A stretch of DNA of 64,000 bases, taken from assembly GCF_021044625.1 (NCBI RefSeq), contig NZ_CP087999.1, forward strand, positions 1,133,001 to 1,197,000, written 5' to 3'. The notes under the pieces are model-generated. The model had not been told where the DNA came from, ran no database searches, and saw nothing but the letters and a program-made list of their open reading frames with translations. Made by a program: the position numbers and the translations under genes. Below, piece after piece: positions 55,744 through 64,000 of this stretch (the stretch's first letter is position 1; each line of letters opens with the position of its first letter). Source of the DNA: Geomonas sp. RF6. Lineage in GTDB: Bacteria; Desulfobacterota; Desulfuromonadia; Geobacterales; Geobacteraceae.

Positions 55744-56001
55744 ATGACGGGGAGCGCACGCAGGGAAAGAGGTCTTTCGGAAAAGGTGGCACTGGCGGTA
55801 AAGGCGGTTTTTGTGGCGATCATCGGGTCGGCACTGCTGCGGCTCAGCTCGGCCGGACCTCCGTGGGGGGGACTCACAATGGTAGGGGCCCTATCGGTGG
55901 TCATGCTCGCGTTGGCAGCGTGTCTCGACAGAGCGCAGTGCGCAGATGACCGCGCTCGGAAGAGTCGCACCCTTGCCCCGACCGGGACTCGCCCTTCCTG
56001 A
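55744..56001 (+). CDS. Small hypothetical membrane protein
   Basis: 85 residues with two hydrophobic stretches (VALAVKAVFVAIIGSALLRL and MVGALSVVMLALAACLD) around a short loop and a basic tail. GGGGGGA lies 7 bases before the ATG. No family recognised. The coding character is moderate, so it could be spurious. Confidence 0.45.
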   Translation: MTGSARRERGLSEKVALAVKAVFVAIIGSALLRLSSAGPPWGGLTMVGALSVVMLALAACLDRAQCADDRARKSRTLAPTGTRPS

Positions 56002-56110
56002 CGATGCGCGATTCGGAACCCGCATCAGCAGGCGGGGGAACAGACGCCGGATCAGCAGAATCTATCAGCAAATTCTAACACTTCCACATCAATCTCTTCC
56101 CCGCATTTCC

Positions 56111-56139
56111 TTGACACTCCCAGAGCAGGCAGGTACGAT
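56111..56139 (+). promoter_or_regulatory. Sigma-70-like promoter with unclear product
   Basis: TTGACA at 56111-56116, a 17-bp spacer and TACGAT at 56134-56139. The next convincing gene starts 300 bases further on (56448). The stretch between contains a hairpin CGGGGGAATCTCCCG. Confidence 0.45.
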
Positions 56140-56447
56140 AATATTAACAATGGCACATAATGAGCAGCGGGAACGGGGGAATCTCCCGGGACCGGGCGCT
56201 GTTGTTAAAGTGGCTGTTAATTTGCTGAGAAAATGGTTTTCAGGAGGCAGTCAGCAAGATGATTACTCCAACACTTCAAACCTCAGCCGCGCACCGCGGG
56301 CTCCATGGAGGCTTGCCGGAGCTCGCAGGAAGCGGCTTTAAAAACAGACAACCCTCATGTGCGAGGCGTTGTACCGAGCCCGTTGTGACGGCTGCAACAG
56401 CATCAAGGATGTGGGAACCGGACATAACGGACGGTTAAGGATTAGGC

Positions 56448-56663
56448 ATGCTAATCGAACAGTTGATGAAAAAGGCCGAGCAGGACCATGATTCGGAACA
56501 TGACTGGGACGCCTATTATCGATGGCTTTATAGTGAGTTAGCCGGACGCGAGGCGACTGACATGAAGTTCTGGATCTGCAAAAATTGCCTGACGGTCAAT
56601 GTTTTCTTCCCGCCTGCACGCTACGGCAAGTGCCGTGACTGCAAGCTCATCTACATGGCCTGA
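56448..56663 (+). CDS. Small zinc-ribbon-like protein
   Basis: 71 residues. A helical acidic N-terminus (HDSEHDWDAYYRWLYSELAG) is followed by FWICKNC and GKCRDCKLIYM, two CxxC pairs that suit a zinc ribbon. AAGGATT lies before the ATG. No named family recognised. A long hairpin follows the stop. Confidence 0.65.
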   Translation: MLIEQLMKKAEQDHDSEHDWDAYYRWLYSELAGREATDMKFWICKNCLTVNVFFPPARYGKCRDCKLIYMA

Positions 56664-56684
56664 CGTCGGGCCAATGAGGTCGTA

Positions 56685-56710
56685 CAGCGGCTGCCTAAAG
56701 GCAGCCGCTG
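56685..56710. terminator. Strong hairpin between convergent small genes
   Basis: CAGCGGCTGCC and GGCAGCCGCTG form an 11-bp perfect stem around TAAA. No T tract is attached, but the position between two convergent genes fits termination. Confidence 0.55.
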
Positions 56711-56716
56711 ACGGCT

Positions 56717-56878
56717 TCAGCCATGATTTTCGTCTTCCCTCTCGCGCGCCTTCTGCCGCGCCTCCCGCTCCAGGCGGCGCCTGCGGCGCCCCCCCAGCAT
56801 CGTCTCCTCGACGGCGATAGCCACACAACATATTAGAAAGATCAGGCACAGAACGCCGAGTATCTTGAACCAGATCAT
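56717..56878 (-). CDS. Very small single-pass membrane protein
   Basis: 53 residues from ATG, with AAAGGAGG 4 bases upstream. A membrane helix FKILGVLCLIFLICCVAIAV is followed by a highly charged tail with a run of five Arg (GGRRRRRLEREARQKARER). This layout fits a small inner-membrane protein with a cytoplasmic basic tail. No family recognised. It lies just downstream of the GGDEF gene on the same strand. Confidence 0.6.
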   Translation of the reverse strand: MIWFKILGVLCLIFLICCVAIAVEETMLGGRRRRRLEREARQKAREREDENHG

Positions 56879-56938
56879 AGAACCTCCTTTCGTCGACTTC
56901 GTGGACTTGGTGCGTCGTGGACGATCGCTGCGGGTGCA

Positions 56939-58180
56939 TCAGGTGGAGAGCTGGTTTCTTCCTTTCTGCTTCGCGCGGTACAGCGCCTTGTCCGCGGCTT
57001 TCAACACCTCGGCGGCGCTGCGCACGTCGAGGGCGGAACTTGCCACACCTATGCTGATCGTCACCGATACTGTCTTCCCCCCACTACCCCCACCGGAGCT
57101 CTTGCGCTGCGCCACCCCCTGCGACTGCTCTTTCGGCCGCTCCGTGCTCCGCAGACGCAACTGGTACGAGCCGATCGCCTGACGCAGCTCTTCCAGGTGC
57201 GGGGTGACTTCCTTCACTTCCTTCCCTGGGAAGAGTATGGTGAACTCCTCCCCGCCGTACCGGTACGGCTTTCCACCCCCCTTTACCGTCAGCAACTTCG
57301 CCCCCACCATCCTGAGTACCTGATCCCCCACGTCATGACCGTACGTATCGTTGAAACGCTTGAAATGGTCGACGTCCAGCATCGCCACCGTGTACTTTCG
57401 CCCGAGCCCCATGGTGTGCTCGTTCAGCGCCCGTCGCGACGGGAGCCCCGTCAGGTCGTCGCTGAAGGCCATGCTGTGTGAATCCTGCAAAACGGCGACG
57501 CTCAGAAGAATCGCTGCTGCGGCGACGAAGAGCGCGGGGGTGTAAGGGGTGCCGATGCGGTCGCAGGCGATGGCTGTGGCGATGAGAGCCCCCAGAAGCG
57601 CGGCGTCTATCGGGTATCGCCTCTTCACCGCGCGGATGGAGACGAGAAAGCCTGCGATCAGAAAGGAGAAGAAACCTGACTGCGGCAGCGTGAGGTGACC
57701 GAGCCCCGCGAAGATCGGACGCGCCAGGAGATCGGGAATCGCAGCATAGTCCTGACGAAACCTCGCTACCCAAAAAAGCGCCACCACCTGCGCAATCAGA
57801 AAGGCGAGGCGCAGTTTCCCTGCATGGGTGAAGATGCCGCGCTCCCGCATGAAACAAAAGAGCGCGAAGTCGAGCGGGATGAGGATACAGACGCCGATAT
57901 AGAGCGTGCGCGCCCCGTATTGCATGAGATCGGGCTGCAAGGTGTTGCGCCAGAGGAGGTAAAAGAAGGCAAGCACAAGGAGGGAGAAGAAGACGCGGCC
58001 GCGCTTGAAGGAAAGACTGAGGGCGAGTCCGGCGGCGATGGCGAGATAGGGGGCCTGGAAGGCAAGTTCCCTCTGTGGAGCGGGAAGAAGCGGAACCCTC
58101 TGCAGCGCGGCAAAAGCGAGGCACAACAGGAGACAGGGGAGCACCAGGACGCTCAATCTTTTAACGAGAACATACGGCAA
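56939..58180 (-). CDS. Membrane-bound GGDEF diguanylate cyclase
   Basis: About 413 residues. Six or seven membrane helices fill the first 240 residues; the GGDEF domain follows: DDLTGLPSRRALNEH, AMLDVDHFKRFNDTYGHDVGDQVLR and the active loop YRYGGEEF. The RxxD inhibitory site is absent five residues before it (KGGGKPYRY). A low-complexity stretch rich in Gly/Ser (about 365-380) interrupts the domain. It makes cyclic di-GMP. The start is uncertain: TTG at 58180 has AGGAG about 10 bases upstream; TTG at 58267 is also open. Confidence 0.87.
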   Translation of the reverse strand: MPYVLVKRLSVLVLPCLLLCLAFAALQRVPLLPAPQRELAFQAPYLAIAAGLALSLSFKRGRVFFSLLVLAFFYLLWRNTLQPDLMQYGARTLYIGVCILIPLDFALFCFMRERGIFTHAGKLRLAFLIAQVVALFWVARFRQDYAAIPDLLARPIFAGLGHLTLPQSGFFSFLIAGFLVSIRAVKRRYPIDAALLGALIATAIACDRIGTPYTPALFVAAAAILLSVAVLQDSHSMAFSDDLTGLPSRRALNEHTMGLGRKYTVAMLDVDHFKRFNDTYGHDVGDQVLRMVGAKLLTVKGGGKPYRYGGEEFTILFPGKEVKEVTPHLEELRQAIGSYQLRLRSTERPKEQSQGVAQRKSSGGGSGGKTVSVTISIGVASSALDVRSAAEVLKAADKALYRAKQKGRNQLST

Positions 58181-58459
58181 GACTACGGGGTCTCCTGCAA
58201 TGCCACCCGGGGCTCTGCTACTGACGCGGGATCCCGGACGGGATCCCCATGGGAGTTGCGACAACAATGTTCTTTTCAGAAAAGCGGAGGGCGCGTACGC
58301 CCCATCACGTCACGGGGGAGCCGCGCACTTCGCGCTTGCCAGCCCCGGTTCCCTCTGCTATGAAAGGAGCCTGCGTAAGATACCATCATGGCAACCAAGA
58401 TGGTAGAAAAAATGACTGCGAGCCCCCGGCAGCGGGAGGTTTGCAGCGAGGGAGGGGTG

Positions 58460-58924
58460 ATGATTGTCATCGACCAGCAATTTCTGGACGAGATTACCGA
58501 GGAGGCAAAGGGGTCTCCGCGGCTGCGCAAGAACCGCAACCTGCACCACGGCGACGAGGCCCCCTGCCACCGCCTCCTGAACGCGATGGAGCCCGGCTCC
58601 TACATCATGCCGCACCGCCACCTGAGCGAGTTTAAGGACGAATCGCTGGTGATCGTGCGCGGGGCGCTCGGGGTCATCAGCTTCGACGAGGCAGGGAACG
58701 TCGTCGATGCCGTCCGTCTCGAAGCGGGCGGCAACGGGGTGGCGGTGAACATTCCGCACGGCTCCTTCCATACGGTGGTGAGCTTTGCCAGCGGCTCCGT
58801 CTTCTTCGAGTCGAAAGGGGGCCCCTACACCCCCATCGCCGCGGCGGAAAAGGCTCCCTGGGCTCCGGAGGAAGGGTCCCCCGATGCACCCCTTTTCCAC
58901 CAGCGCCTCCTGGAGTGTTTCTGA
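58460..58924 (+). CDS. WbuC-type cupin protein
   Basis: 154 residues from the ATG with GGGAGGGG upstream. IDQQFLDEITEEAKGSPRLRKNRNLH, CHRLLNAMEPGSYIMPHRHLSEFKDESLVIVRG (in pieces) and NIPHGSFHTVVS fit the WbuC cupin family; PHRH and the later His give a metal site. WbuC genes usually lie in O-antigen clusters, which is not the case here. Function unknown. An open frame continues upstream to 58388. Confidence 0.82.
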   Translation: MIVIDQQFLDEITEEAKGSPRLRKNRNLHHGDEAPCHRLLNAMEPGSYIMPHRHLSEFKDESLVIVRGALGVISFDEAGNVVDAVRLEAGGNGVAVNIPHGSFHTVVSFASGSVFFESKGGPYTPIAAAEKAPWAPEEGSPDAPLFHQRLLECF

Positions 58925-58926
58925 TC

Positions 58927-59493
58927 ATGCGCCGCCTCGCCACCGCACTCCTCCTGGTCCTCTCCCTCGCGGGGCTCGATGCCCACGGTGCGCCCCCCCC
59001 TCGCCCGCTGAGCGGCTGCGCCCTCCTCACCGCACCCCGGACGGCGGAGGAGATAGCCGTGTACGCGGAGCCGGGGGTGCAGCGGGTGGCTCTCCTGCCG
59101 CTCGAGCGGATCCCGCGCATCTCCCGCGACGATGCGCAGACGACGCTGGCGGCCCTCACCCGCAAGGGGCGCTGGATAAAGATCGCCTACGACGATGCCG
59201 AACGGCAGGGGTGGATCGAGGCGCCGCGCTCGTGGGAGTACCTGCCGTGGAAGGATGCCCTGGCCGGACGAGAGGCCCGCCTCCTCCCGGCGATGAAAAA
59301 GGGGGTCTACGCCCTGCGGCCGGCTCCTGTCGACGGGGGCGCCGAAACGGGGCAACTGGCGAAAAACCAGCTGGTCCGCATAGTATCGGTGCAGGACGAC
59401 TGGGCCCTGGCGGAAAAGCCGTCCGGGTGGTTCAGGTGGCGCGACGCGGAGGGGCGGCTCACCATATCCCTCGACCCGTTCCCGCTCCCATAA
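58927..59493 (+). CDS. Exported SH3-like hypothetical protein
   Basis: 188 residues with a signal peptide (LATALLLVLSLAGLDAHG). Two stretches resemble bacterial SH3 repeats: VYAEPGVQRVALLPLERIPRI and KNQLVRIVSVQDDWALAEKPSGWFRW (in pieces). It starts 2 bases after the cupin stop. It has no identified partner. A GTG at 58915 is an alternative start. Confidence 0.7.
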   Translation: MRRLATALLLVLSLAGLDAHGAPPPRPLSGCALLTAPRTAEEIAVYAEPGVQRVALLPLERIPRISRDDAQTTLAALTRKGRWIKIAYDDAERQGWIEAPRSWEYLPWKDALAGREARLLPAMKKGVYALRPAPVDGGAETGQLAKNQLVRIVSVQDDWALAEKPSGWFRWRDAEGRLTISLDPFPLP

Positions 59494-59498
59494 AAACG

Positions 59499-59671
59499 TT
59501 GACGACCCCCTCTTTTCATGATATTGGAACCGAATGAAAAGCACCCGGTATACAATCCAACGACATTATCAGCACGCGGCGGCGGCAGCCAGACCTTTAC
59601 CGAGCCGCCACTGCTGATTCAGAACTAGATAAACACCTGAAGGCCGTGGGGGATTCCCGCGGCCTTTTTTT
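59499..59671 (+). promoter_or_regulatory. Candidate leader-peptide attenuator of the aminotransferase gene
   Basis: TTGACG at 59499-59504 starts a possible promoter. Two short overlapping frames follow: 59534-59617 (27 codons, M-K-S-T-R...H-A-A-A-A-A-R-P, with five Ala codons in a row) and 59518-59628 (36 codons, R-G-G-G-S...P-P-L-L-I-Q-N). Then a strong terminator at 59641-59671 (AGGCC/GGCCT extended by GTGGG/CCCGC, then seven T), 42 bases before the aminotransferase start. TTCAG (59618) can pair with CTGAA (59637), and CCAC with GTGG, instead of the terminator. A sRNA is an alternative. Confidence 0.45.
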
Positions 59672-59712
59672 ATTCGCAACGAGGGGAACAAAAGTCTTTC
59701 TGGGGGATTGAG

Positions 59713-61017
59713 ATGCGCAACGAGATTGTCGCTCCCGGCGCGGGAGAGTTGACATACGAGATCAGGAACATCGTCACTGTCGCCGAAAAGGTGCAGAGCC
59801 TTGGGGTGAAGATCAACTGGGAGAACATCGGCGACCCGATCGTCAAGGGGGAGTCGATCCCTCTGTGGATGAAGGAGATCGTGGCGGCCGAGGCGATGAA
59901 CGACGAGAGCTACGCCTACTGCCCGACCCGCGGCGTCTTGGAGACCCGCCACTTCGTGTGCGACATCACCAACCGCAGAAACGGCGCCCAGATAACCCCT
60001 GACGACGTTATCTTCTTCAACGGCCTCGGCGACGCCATCGCGAAGGTGTACGGAAACCTCCGGGCCGAGAGCCGGGTCCTCATGCCGGCGCCGACCTACA
60101 CGACCCACTCCCTCGGCGAGGCGATCCACGCCAACGCCATCCCCGTCTGCTACCGCCTGAAACCGGAGGACAACTGGTACCCCGACATGGAGGACCTGGA
60201 GTGTCACGTCAAGTACAACCCCCAGATCTCCGGGCTCATGATGATCAACCCGGACAACCCCACCGGGATGGTGTACCCGCCGGAGATCCTCAAAAAGATC
60301 GTGGCGATCGCCAAGGCGTACGACCTCTTCATCATCGTGGACGAGGTGTACAGCAACATCGTGTACAACGGCGAGAGGACGGTGCCGATCTCCGACCTCG
60401 TCGGCGATGTCCCCGCCATAGCCATGAAGGGGATCTCGAAGGAACTCCCCTGGCCCGGCTCCCGCTGCGGCTGGATCGAGTGCTACAACTCCGACAAGGA
60501 TCCGCGCTTCAAGAAGTTCATCAACGCGATCCTCTCCTCCAAGATGAACGAGGTCTGCTCCACGACGCTGCCGCAGCGCTGTCTCCCCGCGATCCTGACC
60601 CACCCGGGGTACCGCGAGTACCTCGACGAGAGGATCGCCCGCTACGAGCGGATGAGCAACATCACCTACGACTACCTGAAGCAGGTGCCGGGGCTGATCG
60701 TCAACAGGACAAACGGCGCCTTCTACATGGCGGTGGGCTTCGAGCCGGGGCTCCTCACCAACCGCCAGTCCCTCCCCATCGAGAACCGCGAGGTGCGGGA
60801 GCTGGTGGAGGGGATGGTGAACGTTCCGGGGGTCGCGCCTGACAAGAGATTCGTCTACTACATCCTCGCCCACACCGGGATCTGCACGGTCCCCCTCTCC
60901 TCCTTCAACACGGAGATGCTCGGGTTCCGGGTCACCCTCCTGGAGAAGGACGAGCAGGAGTGCCGCAGGATCTACACCATTCTCACCGAAAAGATCGCGG
61001 AATACCTCGCGTCATAA
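59713..61017 (+). CDS. Class I/II PLP-dependent aminotransferase
   Basis: 434 residues. INPDNPTGMVYPPEIL, VDEVYSNIVYNG and the PLP Lys in GISKELPWPGSRCGW (about residue 242) are the fold-type I signatures, and the late FRVTLLEKD holds the substrate Arg. The overall form resembles alanine/aspartate aminotransferases. The substrate is not certain; an Ala-rich leader frame upstream, if real, would favour alanine. It is followed by a terminator. Confidence 0.88.
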   Translation: MRNEIVAPGAGELTYEIRNIVTVAEKVQSLGVKINWENIGDPIVKGESIPLWMKEIVAAEAMNDESYAYCPTRGVLETRHFVCDITNRRNGAQITPDDVIFFNGLGDAIAKVYGNLRAESRVLMPAPTYTTHSLGEAIHANAIPVCYRLKPEDNWYPDMEDLECHVKYNPQISGLMMINPDNPTGMVYPPEILKKIVAIAKAYDLFIIVDEVYSNIVYNGERTVPISDLVGDVPAIAMKGISKELPWPGSRCGWIECYNSDKDPRFKKFINAILSSKMNEVCSTTLPQRCLPAILTHPGYREYLDERIARYERMSNITYDYLKQVPGLIVNRTNGAFYMAVGFEPGLLTNRQSLPIENREVRELVEGMVNVPGVAPDKRFVYYILAHTGICTVPLSSFNTEMLGFRVTLLEKDEQECRRIYTILTEKIAEYLAS

Positions 61018-61033
61018 TGAAAGAACACACAGA

Positions 61034-61063
61034 GCCCCGCCCCCCAGGCGGGGCTTTTTCTTT
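61034..61063 (+). terminator. Rho-independent terminator after the aminotransferase gene
   Basis: AGCCCCGCC and GGCGGGGCT form a 9-bp stem around CCCCA, followed by TTTTCTTT. Confidence 0.85.
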
Positions 61064-61070
61064 GCCGGAT

Positions 61071-61099
61071 TGACTTTTACGGCGCAATTTGCTATCCAT
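61071..61099 (+). promoter_or_regulatory. Sigma-70 promoter of the che operon
   Basis: TTGACT at 61071-61076, a 17-bp spacer and TATCCA at 61094-61099, about 50 bases before cheR. Confidence 0.5.
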
Positions 61100-61149
61100 G
61101 CCGAGTTTCCGCCCCTTCTCATTATGAATAAAGGTAATAAGGTTTCATT

Positions 61150-62028
61150 ATGACGGCATCTCCTACCCACCCCGCACAGGGCGCGCCGGCCGCCGCAGCG
61201 CCGGAACTCGCCCAGGGTGAGGAGATGAGCCAGGAGGTGTTCCGCTCCATCGGTGCCGTGCTGAAGGAGCATGACGGCTTCACCCTGGAATGCTACAAGG
61301 ACAAGTGCGCGAAGAGGCGAATCGGGATCAGGATACGCGCCACCGGGTCCGCGTCCCCGGAGGACTATTGCGAGCTCCTCGCCAGGGACGGCGTGGAGCG
61401 CGACGAACTGCTGCGGGTCCTCACCATTCACGTCTCCCACTTTTTCAGAAACCCCTCCACCTTTGCGAAGCTGAGCCGAGAAATACTCCCCCCCCTCCTG
61501 AAGGGGCGCGGGGACGGCGAGGAGGTGCACCTCTGGAGCGTGGGGTGCGCCGCCGGGGAGGAGCCGTACACTCTCGCGCTGATCATGAAGGAGCGCTTCC
61601 CCTCCCAGCTCGCCCGCCTGAAGCTCTCCATCACCGGAACCGATGTCGATGCCGCAACGCTCAAGGCCGCAGCAGGTGCGCGCTACGGGACGGAGCGCCT
61701 GGAGGAGGTGGAGAGGCGGCTCCTGGAGCGCTGGTTCACCCCCGCCGCGGGGAAGTATGAGCTCGCCGACGAGATCCGGAAGATGGTAGCCTTTAGAAAG
61801 GGCGACCTGAACGACCCGGGAAGCTACCTGAAAAGCGACCTCATACTGTGCAGGAACGTCCTCATCTATTTCGAGCGTGCGCGCCAGGAAGAGATACTTT
61901 TGCGCTTTGCCGACGCACTCTCCCCCGGAGGGGTGCTGGTGCTCGGAAAGTCGGAAACGCTGGTGGGGCAGGCGCGGCGCCGCTTCGCCACCGTATGCCC
62001 GGTGGAGCGCATCTACCGCGTCGTGTGA
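61150..62028 (+). CDS. cheR: Chemotaxis protein methyltransferase CheR
   Basis: 292 residues. A 25-residue Pro/Ala-rich lead is followed by the CheR N-domain (YKDKCAKRRIGIRIRATG) and the SAM domain: THFFRN-like VSHFFRNPSTF, WSVGCAAGEEPYTLA, ITGTDVDAATL and DLILCRNVLIYF. It methylates Glu residues of chemoreceptors. It heads an operon with an MCP, CheW and CheY-like gene. Confidence 0.95.
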   Translation: MTASPTHPAQGAPAAAAPELAQGEEMSQEVFRSIGAVLKEHDGFTLECYKDKCAKRRIGIRIRATGSASPEDYCELLARDGVERDELLRVLTIHVSHFFRNPSTFAKLSREILPPLLKGRGDGEEVHLWSVGCAAGEEPYTLALIMKERFPSQLARLKLSITGTDVDAATLKAAAGARYGTERLEEVERRLLERWFTPAAGKYELADEIRKMVAFRKGDLNDPGSYLKSDLILCRNVLIYFERARQEEILLRFADALSPGGVLVLGKSETLVGQARRRFATVCPVERIYRVV

Positions 62029-62088
62029 TCCCCCGGCGCCCCCTCGTGCGCGTGGCACGGCAGGGAACGCCCCCTACAGGAGCAAGGC

Positions 62089-63363
62089 ATGTACATCCAG
62101 ATCGGGTATAAGTTCATCCTCGGCTTTCTCACCGTCGTCGCCGCCGTAGCGTTTGTTCCCGCCTGGGTGCAACGCCTCGGCTACCCCCCCGAGATCACCA
62201 GCATCCTCTCCTACGTGGTGGCGCTCACACTGGGGCTCATCATGGGCTCCATCTTCACCAAGAGCTTCACGCGGAACATCTCGCTGCTGCGCGCCTCCAC
62301 GGAAGCCATCAGCCAGGGTGACCTCACCAACGAGGTCGCCGTCTCCGGATCGCGCTTCCCCGACGAGACAAACGACATGGCCGCCTCGGTGAACCGGATG
62401 CTGGAGAGCCTGAGAGGGCTGGTGCGCCAGATCCGCGAGACCTCCGAGCAGGTGTCCCGCTCCTCCCGCACCCTCTCCTCCTCCGCACTGGAGGTGAACG
62501 GCTCGAGCGAGGAGATCGCCCAGGCGGTGGAGCAGATCTCCCGCGGCGCGGAGAGCCAGGCGGAGATGGTATCGAAGACCTCCAAGGTCATCCACGACAT
62601 GGCGATCTCGGTGGACCTCGTCGCCCGCCGTGCGAAGGAGACCGCGAAGGCGGCCCGCGAGACGAGCGCCACCGCCCAGCGCGGCGGCGAGCTCGCCAGC
62701 GATTCGCTGGAGCGGATGAAGAGCTTCTTTGACAGCGTCGAGCTCATCAGCATGCAGTTCATGGATCTGAACGCGAAGCTGCAGCAGGTCGGAAAGATCG
62801 CGGACTTCATCGTGGACATCGCCCGGCAGACGAACCTCCTCGCGCTGAACGCCTCCATCGAGGCGGCTCGCGCCGGCGAGAACGGCAGGGGATTCGGGGT
62901 CGTCGCGGAAGAGGTCAGAAAGCTCGCAGACGGCAGCGCGAAATCCGCCACGGACATCGTGGAGCTCATCGACGTCGTGAAGGTGGAGAGCCAGAGGCTG
63001 CAGGAGACGATCAACGAGAGCTCCCGCAACGTGAGGGCCGGAAAGCGCAACCTCGACACCACCGCCGCCTCATTCCAGGAGATACTGGGGGTGGTCACCG
63101 AGACGGAGAGGAAGGCAAACAGCATCGCCGACCTCTCCCAGATGCAGACCGACGGCGCGACCCGCATGGTGAGCATGGTGGACGAGATCGCGCGGGTGGC
63201 GGAGGACAACGCGGCCGCGACCGAGGAAGTCTCTGCCTCCACGGAGCAGCAGTCCGCAGCGATGCACGAGATGGTGTACGCCACAAAGGAGCTCTCGCAG
63301 CTCGCAGACGAGCTCCTGCAGTCGGTGGAGAAGTTCCGCATCGGCACCGACGGGACCGCCTGA
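62089..63363 (+). CDS. Methyl-accepting chemotaxis protein, small sensor region
   Basis: 424 residues. TM1 about 7-25 and TM2 about 35-56 with only about ten residues between them, so there is no large periplasmic sensor. HAMP follows ([16 protein letters not shown]), then the signalling domain with the tip [38 protein letters not shown] in family form. It may sense membrane or cytoplasmic signals. Its stop overlaps the cheW start. Confidence 0.93.
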   Translation: MYIQIGYKFILGFLTVVAAVAFVPAWVQRLGYPPEITSILSYVVALTLGLIMGSIFTKSFTRNISLLRASTEAISQGDLTNEVAVSGSRFPDETNDMAASVNRMLESLRGLVRQIRETSEQVSRSSRTLSSSALEVNGSSEEIAQAVEQISRGAESQAEMVSKTSKVIHDMAISVDLVARRAKETAKAARETSATAQRGGELASDSLERMKSFFDSVELISMQFMDLNAKLQQVGKIADFIVDIARQTNLLALNASIEAARAGENGRGFGVVAEEVRKLADGSAKSATDIVELIDVVKVESQRLQETINESSRNVRAGKRNLDTTAASFQEILGVVTETERKANSIADLSQMQTDGATRMVSMVDEIARVAEDNAAATEEVSASTEQQSAAMHEMVYATKELSQLADELLQSVEKFRIGTDGTA

Positions 63364-63812
63364 TGCCCCGGCGCTTCCTCACCTTCCATGCGGGCGGCGA
63401 GCGCTACGCCCTGGAGCTTTCCGACGTGGCGGAGGTGACGGAGCCGCGGCAGACCTTCCCGCTCCCGGTGGCGCCGGAGTACTTCGCCGGGATCTTCAAT
63501 TCCCACGGGACCCTCACCGCGGTCGTCGATCTTTCCCGCTACCTCGGGCGCGGCGGCCGTGCCGCGGAGGGGAAGTTTCTCCTGCTGGACAAAAGGCTCG
63601 CAAGCCTGGCGCTCTGGGTGGACGAGGTGGGGGCGATCGTGAGGGAGGACCCCTCCCTGTCACGGGAACCCGCCGAAGACCCTCTCCTGGAGGCGCTCCT
63701 TCAGACAGAGGACGGGGCGGTGAAGCTCATCCGGATCGAGGCTCTGCTGGCCCTCCTGGAGGAGGGGGTGGCGGCGGCCGCGCCGGAGCAGAACCACAAC
63801 CACAACAGTTGA
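63363..63812 (+). CDS. cheW: CheW-like chemotaxis coupling protein
   Basis: 149 residues. FHAGGERYALELSDVAEV, YFAGIFNSHGTLTAVVDLSRYLG and KFLLLDKRLASLALWVDEVG fit the CheW SH3-like fold. It links receptors to CheA. The start overlaps the MCP stop, and a CheY-like gene follows 20 bases downstream. Confidence 0.9.
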   Translation: MPRRFLTFHAGGERYALELSDVAEVTEPRQTFPLPVAPEYFAGIFNSHGTLTAVVDLSRYLGRGGRAAEGKFLLLDKRLASLALWVDEVGAIVREDPSLSREPAEDPLLEALLQTEDGAVKLIRIEALLALLEEGVAAAAPEQNHNHNS

Positions 63813-63832
63813 ACGAATACCGGGAGGTAGCG

Positions 63833-64000
63833 GTGGCTGCCAAGGTCATGATAGTCGACGATTCACTCTTTATGAGGAAGATGCTGCGGGACATCGTGGA
63901 GAACGCGGGGTACCAGGTCGTAGCCGAAGCCGCCGACGGCGCCGAGGCTGTGGCCAAATTCTCCGAGATCCGCCCCGACCTCACCACCCTCGACATCGTC
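63833..64000 (+). CDS. CheY-like response regulator, 3' truncated by the window
   Basis: 56 codons from GTG at 63833 with GGGAGGTAGC upstream. KVMIVDDSLFMRKMLRDIVENAGYQVV starts a receiver domain in family form, and DLTTLDIV holds the expected phospho-acceptor Asp at the edge. The rest lies outside. Context points to a chemotaxis CheY. Confidence 0.88.
   Translation, partial: MAAKVMIVDDSLFMRKMLRDIVENAGYQVVAEAADGAEAVAKFSEIRPDLTTLDIV

Noticed and set aside
56150-56341. Possible 63-codon gene after the promoter at 56111
   Set aside because: The ATG lies within a few bases of the predicted transcript start and has no ribosome site. The product has no recognisable feature.

Overview
The window is 64 kb of GC-rich, gene-dense chromosome that reads as a member of the Geobacteraceae (Geobacter, Geomonas or Citrifermentans type). 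The best evidence is a multiheme cytochrome locus whose order (heme-sensing kinase, sigma-54 response regulator, heptaheme cytochrome, di-heme cytochrome b, large multiheme cytochrome) matches the cbcBA/bccR region of Geobacter sulfurreducens. Stand-alone REC, GGDEF, HD-GYP and MCP signalling proteins and a pyruvate phosphate dikinase also fit. There are no rRNA, tRNA, CRISPR, transposase or phage structural genes.

Layout. 0-11 kb: end of a HAD phosphatase, TrmO, an MFS carrier, a YajD-type HNH protein, a HicB-like small protein, an ABC-F ATPase, Lon, a pair of M16 peptidases and a 35-residue RCKP rubredoxin-like protein. 11-23 kb: a LolB-like lipoprotein behind a very large GH13 protein, MltG (apparently started at ATT), a TauE/SafE carrier, a PstS-like binding protein with a chemoreceptor, CoaE and an IclR regulator. 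23-32.4 kb: the redox-sensing and respiratory locus. The kinase carries heme motifs, the regulator is sigma-54 dependent, and a good -24/-12 promoter with an upstream 9-bp inverted repeat precedes the target operon. That operon encodes two paralogous micro membrane proteins around a receiver that lacks its phospho-Asp, then CbcA, CbcB, a 15-heme c7-repeat cytochrome and a kinase-less copy of the sensor. 32.5-35.3 kb: thiS-thiG-thiE and a YhcC-type radical SAM gene. 35.3-42.3 kb: YaaR, a cold-shock protein, PpdK, GlyS and GlyQ.

42.3-45.3 kb is the least ordinary part. Four copies of an 18-20 bp palindrome lie 52, 84 and 63 bp apart (close to 5, 8 and 6 helical turns) upstream of a ParB-family gene that has no ParA partner here. 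A small monoheme cytochrome and a large inverted composite repeat follow. 45.3-54.6 kb: ROK kinase, TfoX-like and NRDE proteins, a MerA-like oxidoreductase without a mer operon, an HD-GYP response regulator, an NlpC/P60 protein, a polysaccharide deacetylase, a DUF116 protein, Fmt and Def. 54.8-59.5 kb: a CI-like repressor whose S24 domain lacks the Ser/Lys dyad, several small proteins, a GGDEF protein, a WbuC-type cupin and an SH3-like protein. 59.5-64 kb: an aminotransferase preceded by a possible leader-peptide attenuator, then cheR-mcp-cheW-cheY, the last cut by the window end.

The two best candidates for an undescribed system are the orphan ParB with its phased palindromes and the redox circuit around cbcBA. 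All family assignments come from reading motifs; no database search was run.
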